From NCBI RefSeq assembly GCF_021730395.1, contig NC_069367.1:4028501-4092500 (forward strand): 64,000 nt of DNA, in the 5' to 3' direction. Source of the DNA: Mercenaria mercenaria. Its lineage: Eukaryota > Mollusca > Bivalvia > Venerida > Veneridae. Each line of letters opens with the position of its first letter. The first letter of the stretch is position 1. Under the pieces are notes generated by a model, which was given only the letters and a program-made list of their open reading frames with translations, had not been told where the DNA came from and did not search any database. Shown here piece after piece: positions 22,289 to 34,321 of this stretch. A program made the position numbers and the translations under genes.

Positions 22289-24762
22289 TTACCTCAGCCA
22301 AAATAGATAAAATAGCAAAAATTTACCCGGTGAAAATGAATCAGTTCTGACAAAAGGTACAATATACCTTGCAAGTACCTGTAAATCAGCAAACTAAAAT
22401 GAAAGCTGTCGCACTATGTATACCCTGACATAGCCAAATACATGAGAATTCCATGCTCAGATATTTAGTAACAGACAAAGGGTATACATAAAGTATCCAT
22501 ATAGTACGAAATAAACAGATAAATATATTATAAAAACAGAAGGAAAAAGCTACGAGAACTATAATTCAGATAACTACTGAACACTCACATATAAATAAAG
22601 TGGTCGGTATAAGCTTTACACGCTTCAGTACATATACATATTACTCTGTACTGTAAAACAAGTAGGAATAGAGGTCACCGAATTTCAGCAAGTAGAATAA
22701 GCTTTACAATAAAAGAGATAGACATTACTGCATTTATTTTTAATCAAATGAACCAATGTTTATCATCTCAAAAATACGGAGTCATCTCTGTCAAAAAACT
22801 GGCGGCCACTGGTGCAATTGTTTTGTCTAATAGATTTTGAGGTACTGTACTCTCAACGTTTAAAGGGTATTATTAGCCGCCTCTGGTGCATTTGTGTGGA
22901 TTATGAGAAAATATTATTCTTCGCCAAAAAAGATTTGTGCAGTTTTGATGAGTAAAGGTCACTCCTCAACCATCTGTCTGTTTGTGTGCGGTGGGTGTGT
23001 GGAGGGGGGCGAGGTGCCTCTGGGCCCAGCCCCGGTTCCAGGCCTGTATTTAATTTAGCTTAGGGTATGACATGGTGTCACTGCTTAAGGCAGGCTGCTG
23101 CTTATGACAGCTTAGAAGAAAAGAACAAAATGTCAATTCAGAAAGTCAGCTGACTGGCTGCCTAAGGCAAGTAATTGTTTAATACAGGTGGCCGTTAAGT
23201 CAAGTTTCATTTTAAATAAAACAAAAGAAGCGAAACCTATATATTATTATTATCTTCCAAATAATGGAGTCATACGAGAATGAATGATGTTTGCAATACC
23301 ACTCACGCCCGCACCCTCTCCTTCCATAACCCCTATCTTCGGTTTCAGCCAGCATTCGTTTGTATTAATGTGTACATGTGTCAAGCAACAGTGTGCGTGT
23401 TTATAGTAATACAAACTAATACTTTTGTGTATGTACTGCTGCATTCTGTAAATATGTCTTTCCATGTTGGAATTTTATCCTTATTTCAAGTATCGTTTGA
23501 CGGCCCTAAATGTCTTCCATTGGGTTAAGACTGTACTAATCACTGAGTCTATTCTAATATCTGAATAATGAAATTTAGAAATGGTACCAAAAAAACTAAT
23601 TTGAATTGACAAATTCACTGAAGCTCATATGATACATTGGGCTAAAGAAAGAAAAAGTCTTTTTCCAGAGAAAACGTGACCTACATTAGTTTAAATCGCA
23701 GTGTATTCAATATACAACATACACACATTTCTCATGGCTTACACTGACAATAATTATATATTAAGTTGTGCTGAGGCCCTGCTAGAAAGTTTAACAGTGC
23801 ATCAAAATAAATAAAAATAATGCCTAAATGCCATTCAAGAAAATTCACGATATTAAGAAACGTTACTAAATATATCTAAGTTTTGGCTTCCTAGCTACAG
23901 TTATATTTTTCTCAATGATGATAACTTGGTTTACACAAAATCTGATCTATAAAAATATAACACGTCTATCCAAAAAATTAGAGAAATACATAAAAACGTT
24001 AAATTGGCATCACATACAAGTATGTGCAACAACATAGGTAGAATGTGCGTTGTATTCATTGCTTCGTTACTCAATCATTTTGAAAGTGTTTAATTTGCTT
24101 TTCTCATTTTGAAGCATTTCTCTGACTGTTCAGGATTGCTTTGCTGTAAATAATGTACCACAAAATGTTACTGTCATCAAATGTAATTACAACATTTTAA
24201 AGTAGTAAGATCGGTAATGACACAGCAATTTTTGTGTATATATATGCCAGCAATTCAACATCTCTTGACGAAACTATAGCTTCACACGATCGTTGCTTTC
24301 CATAACAAAGTGCCTGAGAATACGGAGAAAACTATAATGTGTTTTGTTTATTATTGTAAACAAGCTAAGCGGGTAACTTAAGTTATGTCATGTTAAATTC
24401 ACATTAATTTACAATACAATTTGTAAACAGATTTTTATTGGGGCTTCTCATTTACAATTATATCAATAATTATCACTTGAAATGAGTGCATTCTAGAGGG
24501 GAATATATTGATGGTAATGTTGTAAGGGTTTATTTACATTATAAAATCTGTTATATCTTCTTCCAGGTCATTTTGGTATAGTTTTGGTAAGCTTATAATA
24601 TTAAAGAGCATGTCATTCCCTTTTACTCATATATTTTTCAGGAATTTTAGACTCTTGGCTAATCGTGGATTTTGAGTTTACTAAAGGACAAAAGGAAGTT
24701 CAGTATGGGCTCCAACAAAGTGTTGAAAGCTGAATGAATTTACACTTTACTCTATTGAATTT

Positions 24763-24998
24763 GAGCCGCACCATGAGAAAACAAACATAGTCCATTTGCG
24801 ACCGAAAAGGATCCAGTCCAGTCCGCGCAGTCTGGTCACGATCCATGCTGTTCGCTATTAGTTTCTCTAATTGCAAAAGGCTTTTAAAGTGATCAAAATG
24901 ATACCTAAACAGATTGTATGAATGCGCAGGCTGTTCTGGATGCATACTGGTCGCAAATGAACTATGTTGGTTTTCTCATGACGCTGTTCATTTATTTA
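24763..24998. mobile_element. Fold-back clam repeat, copy 1 (unit A only)
   Basis: Ends gagccgcaccatgagaaaac and its worn complement ttttctcatgacgctgttc; inner segments ggatccatgctgttcgct recur inverted in sister copies. Short ATTT-type flanks on both sides and a clean empty site in unit B near 58868 mark it as an insertion. Confidence 0.8.
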
Positions 24999-25323
24999 GC
25001 TGTGGAGACTTTCGATACAGACTATAATTTGGTAAATCCTCAAGTCTATTTTTACATGGAGAATAGGAAAAACATCAACATATTTAGTAAAATGGTGCAC
25101 TTAGCTACCATTTTACACTGAAAAAATCTGCAAAGATGAATTTGAAGTTTTAGGTACCATCTCAATATGATTCCACTTAAATCTGGCTAAAAAAAGGTAT
25201 GTTAGGAATGCTGCATTATATAGCGTATTATTTATCATCAATATCAAATCGTGCAAACAGTCATAATTTTGACACTCAAGAAATCGCAAACAGAATGATC
25301 AGTAGACTAGAATGGTTCATGTT

Positions 25324-25644
25324 TTATGATAAACAATTCATACTGAAATCTATGACATCATCCGAATATTTTCCACCTTATTCCGGAAAACAGCGGTTAT
25401 AGCTTCATCATCACACAAAAAGTAGCTTGCGTATACTGAAAGCATGCCGTCCGTACTGTTACGGTGACTCATCCTGTTACAGTGCGAATGCACTGAATAT
25501 TATCACCTGTGCTTAATGAGGACACAACCTTTCAATTGCCTCTTGTAATTTTTATATCCATAAGGTCTTTAAAATCTTCAACAATACACACAAAGGTTAA
25601 TGCTGTACTTATTTCGCTTAAGCCCCCCTCTTTGAAGTAAATGT
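25324..25644 (-). pseudogene. Gene E terminal Ig exon relic
   Basis: Acceptor acatttcag, then DIYFKEGGLSEISTALTFVC and VEDFKDLMDIKITRGN, close to gene C's terminal Ig exon. A TGA follows GN where gene C has Gly, and frame changes follow before the YxCD-type end. Similarity to gene C continues past the stop into the 3' flank. Confidence 0.85.
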
Positions 25645-25855
25645 CTGAAATGTTAAATGAACGTGTGTCTGTACATGCCGCCTTTCTATCAATTTCGACA
25701 AGTACGTAACTGAAATCAAAACGAGGCCTTAACTTCGATATCAGATACAGATATTTTAGGAGTGTAGGATGATAAATAATATTTATCAATAATACCATAA
25801 TGACAAGAAGAGAAACATTTTCTAGTCAAAATGCAAAGCAACCAATTATAGTTAC

Positions 25856-26021
25856 CTGTAAATGAACAATGGCTGCATCCTCTGCTGTCAACATTGTACC
25901 AATTACCGTTAACATCCATAAACATCCATAAAAGAATTATAACTGTCCTCATTATCGCACTCAACATACATAACACTGTAATAAGGGTATAAGACAAGAT
26001 CTTGAACTTGACAGAGTCTTT
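25856..26021 (-). pseudogene. Gene E chitin-binding-like exon relic
   Basis: Acceptor ccaattgcag, donor tttacag|gtaact. Starts ERLCQVQDLVLYPYYS, MYVECDNEDSY, matching gene C, but the second domain cysteine is Ser. A one-base shift after VYGC and a 20-bp net shortening break the frame. Confidence 0.85.
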
Positions 26022-26214
26022 CTGCAATTGGACAAAGTAAAAGTAAAATAAAAAAGATTCATCATGAAAACTGTTTGTCCCAGTAATGAAAAGAAAAGTT
26101 GTGGCTAGAATTTTGTCTGATCTACTTAAGAGATTCGCATATGTTTAAAACGTAAGTCTGAATGTATACTGTATCAATGTGCTATTTTAATGTTGTTTAC
26201 TTTGTTAAAAATAA

Positions 26215-26620
26215 TTTAAAAAGAATTTAATGGTTGTGCATTATTAAATAATTACGGAGATACTATTTAGATGGTCGTGTTCTTAACTAAAGATGATTAA
26301 AAATATAATATTATATATAACAGTACTTGATGAAAGATAATTTGAAAAATACTATCTAGATAGTTGTGTACTTTATTGTAAATAATAATGAGAATACTAT
26401 TTAGATTGTTGTGTACTTAATTAAAGATGACTTACAAAATACAGTTTAGATTGTTGTGTACGTTGTAACAAATTAATTACAAAAATACTACTTAGATGAT
26501 TGTGTAGTTACTAAAAGATGATTAAGAATACTATTTAGATGGTTGTGCGTTTTATTAAAAACGATTACGAGAATACTGCTTAGGTAATTGTGTACTTTAT
26601 AATAAACCAGTGAATGAAGT
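26215..26620. repeat. AT-rich minisatellite in the gene E intron
   Basis: About six degenerate units of roughly 60-65 bp, each with attacgagaatactattta, gatggttgtgta and aaagatgatta. The same array type lies at 59960-60270 in the matching intron of gene C, so it predates the duplication. Confidence 0.85.
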
Positions 26621-26982
26621 ATTGCCATGCGATACAAAGTCCCCAGCTCGAAGACACCTGATTCTTTCTATTGCCGTATACAGCCCTTGGTCACTATATA
26701 TAATGAACTGATATTTGTCATTGATGTATAAACAATATTGTACTATATGTTAAATATGTTATAACAAAAACTTTGATTAAAATTTGCATACATAAAAAGC
26801 CTACAGTGTTGTTTTCATATGAAATTGTTTGGCCAATTATTTAAAAAGTTATCATATAAATCAGATATAGTATAAACAACGGAATATTATTTCTAAAATA
26901 AATCTGTTATAAGTCCACACAAAAATCTTTACCAAGTATAGTTCAAAGTTCAGCTAAAATTCGATGTAACCGCCAGAATGAT

Positions 26983-27222
26983 TTGAGCCACACCATGAGA
27001 AAACCAACATAGTGGGTTTGCGACCAGCATGGATCCAGACCAGCCTGCGCATCCACGCAGTCTGGTCAGGATCCATGCTGTTCGCTTTCAAAGTCTATTG
27101 CAATTAGAGAAACTGTTAGCGAACAGCATGGATCCTGACCAGACTGCGCGGATGCGCATGCTGGTCGGGATCCATGCTGGTCGCAAACCCACTATGTTGG
27201 TTTTCTCATGGCACGGCTCATT
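26983..27222. mobile_element. Fold-back clam repeat, copy 2 (best preserved)
   Basis: Arms gagccacaccatgagaaaac / ttctcatggcacggctc, then gcgaccagcatggatcc mirrored, pair over almost the whole 240 bp with a small centre (tctattgcaattagagaa). The spurious ORFs across it are artefacts of this repeat. Confidence 0.88.
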
Positions 27223-27739
27223 TATATATTTGATATATTGATAACATTACTCATAAGCACAGCTATTGTTGTAAATAATAGGCTGTGGGTCATTTATGGA
27301 CGATTTGTGTTAATTACACTGATTATGGGCGCGTTCGGCATACATACTCGAGCTAACCCGAGTCACCCTGGGTATTACTCGAGTATAACTCGTGTAACCC
27401 GGGCGATAGTAGTTGTGTCACCCGAATTCTACCCACCTCCTGAAGCTGGGAAAGGCGGGTGATCGTATCCCAATGCATTAACACTTTAAACATGGCGTCA
27501 TTGGTAGACTTGTAAACTTTTGAGTGCAATTACTATCAAGGCGTTATCTCAATAACCACAGATGATATTGAATTTGAAACTTCAAACAACTTTTTCCACT
27601 CATCAGACCTACCAAAATAATCAAATTAGATAACTCTTGATCGAATCTAATGTAGATTATTGGTCTCATTTATAGACATATTGCTTTGAAACCTATTTTT
27701 ACTTTTTAAGGTCATTAACTAACCACAGATGATCAAGTC

Positions 27740-28520
27740 CCATTACTCTTACATGTATTTTGACAAAATTATGCCCCTTTTGGACTTAGAAAATGCAGTT
27801 TTAAGTTTTACATGCAAGTTAGTATATCCAAACTAATGCAGATGTTTGGTTAAAACTTCACACATTCCTTCGGATCTGTAGAATAAGGTCATATCAACAC
27901 ATCACAAGCCTCATAACTCTTACTTGAGTCAGACCCCTTTTTGGGGTTAAAGTTTTGATGCAAGTTATTTTTTAAACTAATGCAGATACTGGGTTGAAAT
28001 TTCACACATGTTTTCCATGTTGTAAAGGACATGGCATCAACTTCCATAACTCTTACTTTGGCCAAGTTATGCTCCACTGTTTAAACTTAGAAAAAGCTGG
28101 TTAAATTTTTGCATGCAAGTTATATACTATCTCGGAAACTAATGCAGATATTGGATTGAATCTTCCATACATGTCTCTAGTGATGTAAAGAAAGGTCAAA
28201 GCATCAATTCCCATAACCTTAATTTTGGACAAGTTATGCCCTCTTTCTTGTGCATAGATATTGTAGTGTTTGCATGCAAGTTACTATCTCCAAAACTAAT
28301 GGGGGCATTGGGTTAACATTTCTCACATGTTTTCAGGGTTGTAAAGCAAGGTAAAAGCATCAAGTTCCATAACACTTACTTTAATTTTGGCAAAGTTATG
28401 TCCCTTTTTTGCAGTAAGAAAATGACGATTAAAATTTTACCATTAAGATGCTCTTGTCAAAACTAAGGGCGTTACTGGGTTGAAAACTTCTTATATCTAT
28501 TCAGGGTTTTAAAGCGAGAT
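27740..28520. repeat. Degenerate tandem repeat, about 150-165 bp unit
   Basis: Five to six units, each with ccataactcttacttt, gacaagttatgccc, ttgcatgcaagtta and actaatgcagatattgg-type blocks, at roughly 27738, 27909, 28041, 28208, 28366 and 28500. Confidence 0.8.
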
Positions 28521-28648
28521 CATAGAATCAAGTCAAATAATCCTTGAATCATTATTTCAATTCTAGAACCGAAAGTCATTCATATAGACAATTGCCTTCC
28601 AATAGTGGAGCGTGCTGTCATTGTTATTTTAAAACCTTTTACTTTCTT

Positions 28649-28936
28649 CTAAATGCAGAGTAATTTTGAAATGCTCTTTTGGCATCCATGCCCCCATCTG
28701 TAATACTGCTGAATAGGACAGAGGTTGAGAAATCTGCTTCTTACAGCAACATCCATGTCAAGCATATTTCGAGGGTTCTCGATCTGATTCTTAAAGCTTT
28801 TAAGTTTTCTTTCTAGGTTCACAAGGGACAACTTTGAGAAAAACATGTAGGCGTAAGACACATAATTAGCGATAATGACAAATAATCCACAAAATAAGCC
28901 ACACATTGATGTTGAAGTTATAAGTAAAAAATTCAA
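28649..28936 (-). CDS. Unrecognised 95-codon open frame, doubtful
   Basis: A frame with a hydrophobic N-terminal part (CGLFCGLFVIIANYVSYAYM) and a basic middle (NLERKLKSFKNQIENPRN). I recognise no family. It lies inside the 2.95-kb inverted-repeat element and has no counterpart elsewhere in the window. It may be chance or the remnant of a captured exon. Confidence 0.2.
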   Translation of the reverse strand: MNFLLITSTSMCGLFCGLFVIIANYVSYAYMFFSKLSLVNLERKLKSFKNQIENPRNMLDMDVAVRSRFLNLCPIQQYYRWGHGCQKSISKLLCI

Positions 28937-28984
28937 CCTCCCTACTTGCCGACAAACCTTCTTTCATACTCATATGGTACTGTT

Positions 28985-29055
28985 CTCTAGTTAGCTCAGT
29001 AGTTGATGCACTGTACTGCCAGTCTAAAGGTCACGGGTTTGATCCGGTTAGCGAA
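28985..29055 (+). mobile_element. tRNA-like segment (SINE head relic)
   Basis: A-box-like tagctcagtagttgatgcac and B-box-like cgggtttgatccggt, spaced as in a tRNA, but the acceptor arms do not pair well. More likely a SINE head than a functional tRNA. Confidence 0.5.
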
Positions 29056-30531
29056 GAAATTCCTTTCATGGCCATTTGCAATCTACCTCAGTTCATACGA
29101 ATGTATAGTTGTCAGTTCCTTATGAAAGCGTACTGGTAAGCCACTTACGTTGCTAAGCTTGCCAGGGATAGTGAACATTTGTTACCATTAGTGACTGTCA
29201 GTCATATATGGCAATATGATTGTTTGAAATGGTGATGAACCCAACTGAACAACACCAGAATTGGTACTTGGTCTTTTAAAAGTCAAACTAGCATTTAGCA
29301 CATTTCATGGCTGTATTGCGTACAAAGTTTGAAAAAAGCATACTGTTTGTTATGTGCTATTTGTGAGCATGGTGAATTCGGTTATGTCATTTTAAACAAA
29401 GACATTTTCATTCAAAAAAAAAGAGAAAAGAAATACATTAGCATGGGGGAATAGAGACAGCAGAGTTGAGCTTATTCATTTTCGTAACATATTTCTTCAA
29501 TGGAAGGTTGTGGATTCGATCACCTGTCAGGATATACAAAAATAGTTGAAAATGGTAAATGTATCAGCAACTGTCCCTGGCATTCAGCTCAAATGTGGAA
29601 AATGGATTCACTCACACCTGCGTGGCAATGGTTACCGTCCAGAGTGATTTTTATGCCGAGTGTCCTATAAATGGGTCTTGGCAAACAGTGCAGATTGAAC
29701 ACCGCAAAACAGATCATGTGATCAGGGTCTCCACTGTTTCCTTAAATGAATTTCAGTCACAACAATGAAAGAAAAGAAATAATTATACCAAACACTCTTT
29801 TAATTTGAAATGGTTCGGGGTAGTAGAGTCATGTGCAGACATAAGAGGGTTAATATAAGTTGTAGCTCTTGCTTCAGAAATAGTTTAAAGTATAAATTAA
29901 CAAAAAATAGAATTTTCTTGTCTATTAAACATTATGGGCTGAACATTTTTCCAAGTATTACTTGATCCAAGAATCTGAAAAGTCGATTGATAATAATCCA
30001 GTCTAATTTTTCACTCTGACAGAAGTCGTACCAGTTCATCTCTAACAACGATACCAGACTGTCTGTCCTCATTATGTGTCAAAAGTAGCAACCATTCTTT
30101 ATTATTGTTACAGCTCGGAAGCTTTTGAACTGTTAGCATATAGGTAACCATGGGTAACGTTCTCCATCATTTTCAGTTACCCGATAAAGCGTTCGGACTA
30201 CAATTGTTACTCGTGTCACTCAGGTGAACTCGGGTGATCTAGTCAGAGTTACACGGGTTTGTATGCCGAATGCGCTCTATATTATAAACAATAGTTAAAG
30301 GGAACCAACTATTTGTTAGAGTAAGTACTCCTTGTAAAATACTATGTAGAATTTAGGACCAATCAGAAATAAGTTCAATAAATAGCACCACTCAAAGCTC
30401 ACGTCTGCTAAATTATAGATAGGTAGATGGATGACAGAGAGATCATTCGGTATCCAGCAATTGATGAAGATACAATGGTGGTTCAACTTATAATTTATCC
30501 CATTACCTTGATGAGGAACTTATTGCATATA

Positions 30532-31870
30532 CGAGGAGTGTTCGATATGAATTGCTTATTGTCCTCTAGCTCGATATCCACGTGGGGCACGATAAAAACC
30601 AATACCTACCTGTATAGGGTTATTCAATACCTACACAACGGTGTATAAATGTACATGTTAGACTAAGTGTAAGACATAAAATTTGCTATTTGAATACACG
30701 CAATCATTGACCACTGTAGTATAAATGGTTGGTAGAAGCGTCGACAAGAAAGATGAAATACGGGCTTACATCAAAGCTCGCTCAAAACTTGGTTGTTCTT
30801 TGAAGCAGCTGATGACTGAACTTTCTACTGCTTATGGACCTTCTTGTGTGTCTTATGACACAGTTCGGCGGTGGAAAAAGAAATTTGAGTCTGGTGTAGA
30901 GTCCATCAAAAATGCACCGAAATCAGGTAGGCCAAAATCTGCATCTCGTAAAGAAATCGATTCCAAAATAAAGGAAATCATTGAAGGAGATGCCAGATTT
31001 ACAGTTCGTGATATTGCACGAAAGGTAGGCATATCACTATCAACGGTTCACCTTATTTTGAAAAAGCATGTGAAAGTCAGAAAGATTTCTGCTAGATGGG
31101 TGCCACATCTGTTGACTGATGAGCAAAAGAGGCAACGGGTTAAAGTGGCTAAAAAGCTGCTTCAAATGTTTCCAAAATATGACAAAAAGCAGTTTGCCAA
31201 TGTCGTCACAGGTGATGAAACCTGGGTCCATTATTTTGATTCCGTCAGAAAGGTTAGCAATAAGATCTGGGCCACTAAACACAGCAAACGCCCAATAATT
31301 GCCAAACGTTCTTTGAGTGCAAAGAAGGTTTTGTATGCAATCTTCTTCTCTGGTGAAGGAGTCGCAATAAAAGTGCCGGTGAAAAAGGGCAAAAGCATCA
31401 CCGGAAAGTACTACAAAGACGTAGTACTGAAGAAACTGAAAAAGTATTATCAGAAACGACGCTCTGCCACTGGTTTTAAACATGTCCGTCTTCTACATGA
31501 CAATGCCCCCGCTCATACCTCCGCAGTAGTGACGGCGTTTTTGAAGAAAGAAAAAGTAACTGTTTTGCCTCACCCCCGTATTCCCCAGACCTTGCCCCAT
31601 GTGATTTCTTTTTGTTTCCGAAATTGAAATCATTCCTTGCTGGGCGGAAATACCAGTCCCGACAGGCACTTGGATCTGCCATTCATCAGTGCCTTATTAC
31701 TGTGCCCAAATCAGCGTACCGTGACGCCTTCAAGAAGTGGATACATCGGCTGAAACTTTGCATTTCTAGCCACGGGGAGTACCTCGAGGGCATGAAATGA
31801 GCCCTTTTGGGCTAACTTGAAATTTGAAGTCTCCAGATAGAAATAAGCAATTCATTTCGAACATCCCTCG
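30532..31870 (+). mobile_element. mariner DNA transposon, 1.34 kb, with terminal repeats and TA flanks
   Basis: 28-bp terminal inverted repeats (start cgaggagtgttcgatatgaa; end reads cgagggatgttcgaaatgaa on the other strand; 25 of 28 match) lie between TA dinucleotides. The interior is one transposase gene with a single frameshift. Length and ends are those of a standard mariner. Confidence 0.93.
30725..31800 (+). pseudogene. mariner transposase (D34D type), one frameshift
   Basis: ATG at 30725. Paired helix-turn-helix region (TVRDIARKVGISLSTVH), then catalytic motifs GDETWVHYF and LHDNAPAH in frame 1. A one-base loss in a C run near 31573-31577 moves the third Asp (APCDFFLFPKLKSFLAGRK) into another frame, which runs to TGA at 31798-31800 (ends YLEGMK). 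Spacing across the shift gives 34 residues between the second and third Asp. One lesion only, so recently active, but this copy cannot make a full enzyme. Confidence 0.93.
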
Positions 31871-32936
31871 TACACTGTTAGTACAGGGCGGATAGATAAT
31901 CAAAATGAAGACTTTCGAAGTTCATAGACTAAAGAAGAGTTGCAGAATTTCAAGAAGGTTACGAGCTATAGGACCAGCGCATAGGAGTTGAATGCTAGCT
32001 GATGATAGCAAATATAGGTTGAGCATCGGAAAGCTTAGACAGAGACCCAGTGTTTGAAAGTGTTTGAAAGTCTACTGAGATAGTAGGAGAGTTCCAGCTT
32101 ATAGACGGGGCAGTGTTATTGGCGAAATAGAGCCAAGGCATCGGGGATATACCGGAATGGTAGTTGAATGTTACACATAATAGCATAAGGCGCTGAGGAC
32201 CAAGGAGTCAAGGCAATCATATAGCGTTGCAACTTTAGTTAAGAGGACTGAGGCCGAGCATCTATGCGATAGAACTCGTACGTTGTTGATTCAAAGATAT
32301 TAGAAAGTTTGAGATTTCAACCTTCGCCTTCCCTTTCAACGTCTCTCATATATATTCGGGGCAAAACTTCACCGATATGCGTGTATTTTATTTATATCAG
32401 ACGTTGCTACTAAAGTTTTCCATGTAATGTCAAGTAAGCCTAAGATTTCTTGAATTACTATGTGAAATAAAAAGCTTAGTTTCAGGATTTCTGCTTAAGT
32501 TATTCGATTATCCATATGTATAATTAGACTAAATTTGATGCGAAACACTATCAATAAGTATAAAAATAATGAAGTTTTGTATGGCTAATGATTCTAACTA
32601 AATACATTGAATTGAACCTGGAAGTATGAAATTATCAACTGATTTTGAGAAACTTTGAGATTTTGTTCAAACTTTAACTTCTACGGTATATTTGTGTCCC
32701 CAGGCGGTATCAATTATACTAGATGGGCATTTCTGTCGTATGAAGTGAAGGTTTGAACGTCCGAAGATGTAATATCACGAAAGTCAAAACTTCAGTCATT
32801 TTACAACTACTCTGTCCACATAGCCGACATCAAAGACTGAAATCTGGATGGAGGCACATGGCATGGCAGTCATTTTACTTGAAAAATTAATAATAACGCG
32901 CGATTATCATTTGGTGGAACATTTTATTTTCACTCC

Positions 32937-33015
32937 AAAAAAAAACAAAAAAAAAACAAAAAAACAACAAAAAAAACAAAAAAAAAAAAAAAAAAAAAAA
33001 AAAACAACAACAAAA
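32937..33015. repeat. A-rich low-complexity tract
   Basis: Poly-A broken by single C residues. The poly-Lys ORF over it is an artefact. Confidence 0.95.
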
Positions 33016-34214
33016 CAATCCGTTTCTGTCGGACACTTAATACGACAATTGCGTTTTAATTATAAACACAATTTTTTTTAGTAAGACGGAAAATTCTTCT
33101 GAAGTTTCAGACAATTTCAGATCTATGATATAATGATACGAGAAGTTTCCTGTTAGCCGTATGGGATAACTCCATACTTTACATGCACGGACCCAGAGCC
33201 TGGCAGAGGGGCATTGTGGGTCACCCCCCCCCCACTCCCCACCCTCCTGATTCTTACATTTTACAAAGAAATCGGTCTTGAAACTCGGTGTGATCCCCCG
33301 CCTTCCTGAAATGGGTTGATGTCCTACTAACCAAAATTCCTGGATCTGCACATGCTTTTCTTATAAAATAGTATATTTAAACAAATACGTGTATATGCCC
33401 ACATGATATTTTGTGCGACAATTTTCGTCTCCACCTAACATTTTCTGACTGTTTCGCTAGACACTTGGTGACTTGGCACAATTATATTGTGCTGTCTGTC
33501 AGTTTGGTATTATACAAAGTCATACAGATTGTCATGATTCCAAAACGTATGGTATTACGAGAGTATCTTGCATTTGTTTCAATTCGCTTGTTAAATATAT
33601 TCATAAATTGTGTATATTGCCTCATGTTATCAACATATCTTTTAAAAGGTTAGATTTTCATCAGGTACATTGTTTATGAGTGTCTACAAGTAAACGCGTC
33701 TTTTAAGGCTATATATCAATAAAAGAAATTGTTCTTTGTTTCATATGAAATTCGGCTACTTCAGAACAAATTTGTTACAGTTTCTAGATTTTCACTCCGT
33801 CGTAGACATATTTTTCACAAGATATCCATACATTTGCTTCAAGAAAACGAAAAGAAAAAGGGTTGTTGAATAGTATGCGGTGAAATGCAAGTCAACTGAA
33901 GTCAGGCACCTTCATATTGCCGCATTTCAGAAAGCGGTCCGCAGAATAAACACCCTACTTTCGTTTTCAAGTAAACAAATCGAAAACATGCGAATATTAG
34001 CATAAAAGTGTCCTTTTTATGTAAAATTTATTCCACGAGTAAATTAATACCCATTTGGCCCCCGATTTACGCGCAAATGCGCGAAAAATGGAAAAATCAG
34101 GATCTATTTATTAGGGACTTCTTTCGACTACACCACGGAAGCATATTTTTGACCGAATTAATGCAATATAACCTTAAGGAATTCGATGTACAAAGTAAAA
34201 AAAGAAAAACCTTG

Positions 34215-34321
34215 ACCATTCGATTCTGCAAAAAGCATCTGGCATACGTACAGTGGTCTTGTTGTGTCTTCTCCTTTGACAAAATGCGAAGACACCGTTA
34301 ATATCGGAGACTCGGGCTTAC
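34215..34321 (-). pseudogene. Gene E partial Ig exon relic
   Basis: Acceptor gtgttttccag then GKPESPILTVSSHFVKGEDT and TRPLYVCQMLFAESNGQ, matching gene C Ig exon 4 (GKPGAPILTISPHVVEGEDT). Similarity stops abruptly at about 34215 and the second half of the domain, with its Cys, is missing. Confidence 0.82.

Larger units (their letters stand above)
17649..25323. other. Tail-to-tail interval between gene 1 and gene E
   Basis: 3' flank of gene 1 (candidate polyadenylation signal AATAAA at 18617-18622, unproven) followed by sequence with no supported exon. It holds several SINEs, a G-rich repeat and a fold-back element, listed separately. Most of it aligns in blocks to 51.5-59.15 kb in unit B (for example the cctcacgcccgca segment near 23.3 and 55.9 kb). 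Confidence 0.6.
27327..30277. mobile_element. 2.95-kb terminal-inverted-repeat element of unknown family
   Basis: Ends gggcgcgttcggcatac and gtatgccgaatgcgctc are inverted repeats. Each end carries runs of short acccg/ctcgagt-like submotifs over about 100 bp. The interior holds a tandem array (27740-28520), a tRNA-like segment and two short open frames (28649-28936 minus, 95 codons; 29559-29768 plus, 69 codons) that I do not recognise. No transposase signature seen, so probably non-autonomous. Confidence 0.65.
26622..34214. other. Mobile-element-filled insertion block inside gene E
   Basis: Corresponds to a single short intron in gene C. It contains a fold-back repeat, a 2.95-kb inverted-repeat element, a mariner copy and low-complexity tracts (listed separately). 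In 31.9-32.9 kb and 33.1-34.2 kb I see nothing assignable apart from a C-rich tract near 33.2 kb. Confidence 0.6.
25324..34321 (-). pseudogene. Gene E: 5'-truncated, frame-broken copy of a gene C-like receptor
   Basis: Three exon relics in gene C order on the minus strand: part of an Ig exon (about 34215-34321), a CBM14-like exon (25856-26021) and a terminal Ig exon (25324-25644). No TM, CCP or first Ig exon is seen upstream, although intron sequence resembling gene C continues to about 34.8 kb. The CBM14 relic is 166 bp against 186 in gene C, so its frame is lost; the terminal Ig relic has early stops. About 7.5 kb of mobile DNA separates the first two relics, where gene C has only about 0.44 kb. 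Confidence 0.8.

Noticed and set aside
27029-27241. Plus-strand ORF across the 27-kb fold-back
   Set aside because: Generated by the palindromic clam repeat; similar frames occur at every copy.
31040-31483. 147-codon minus-strand ORF
   Set aside because: Antisense of the mariner transposase.
32848-33081. Lys-rich ORF
   Set aside because: Translation of an A-rich low-complexity tract.
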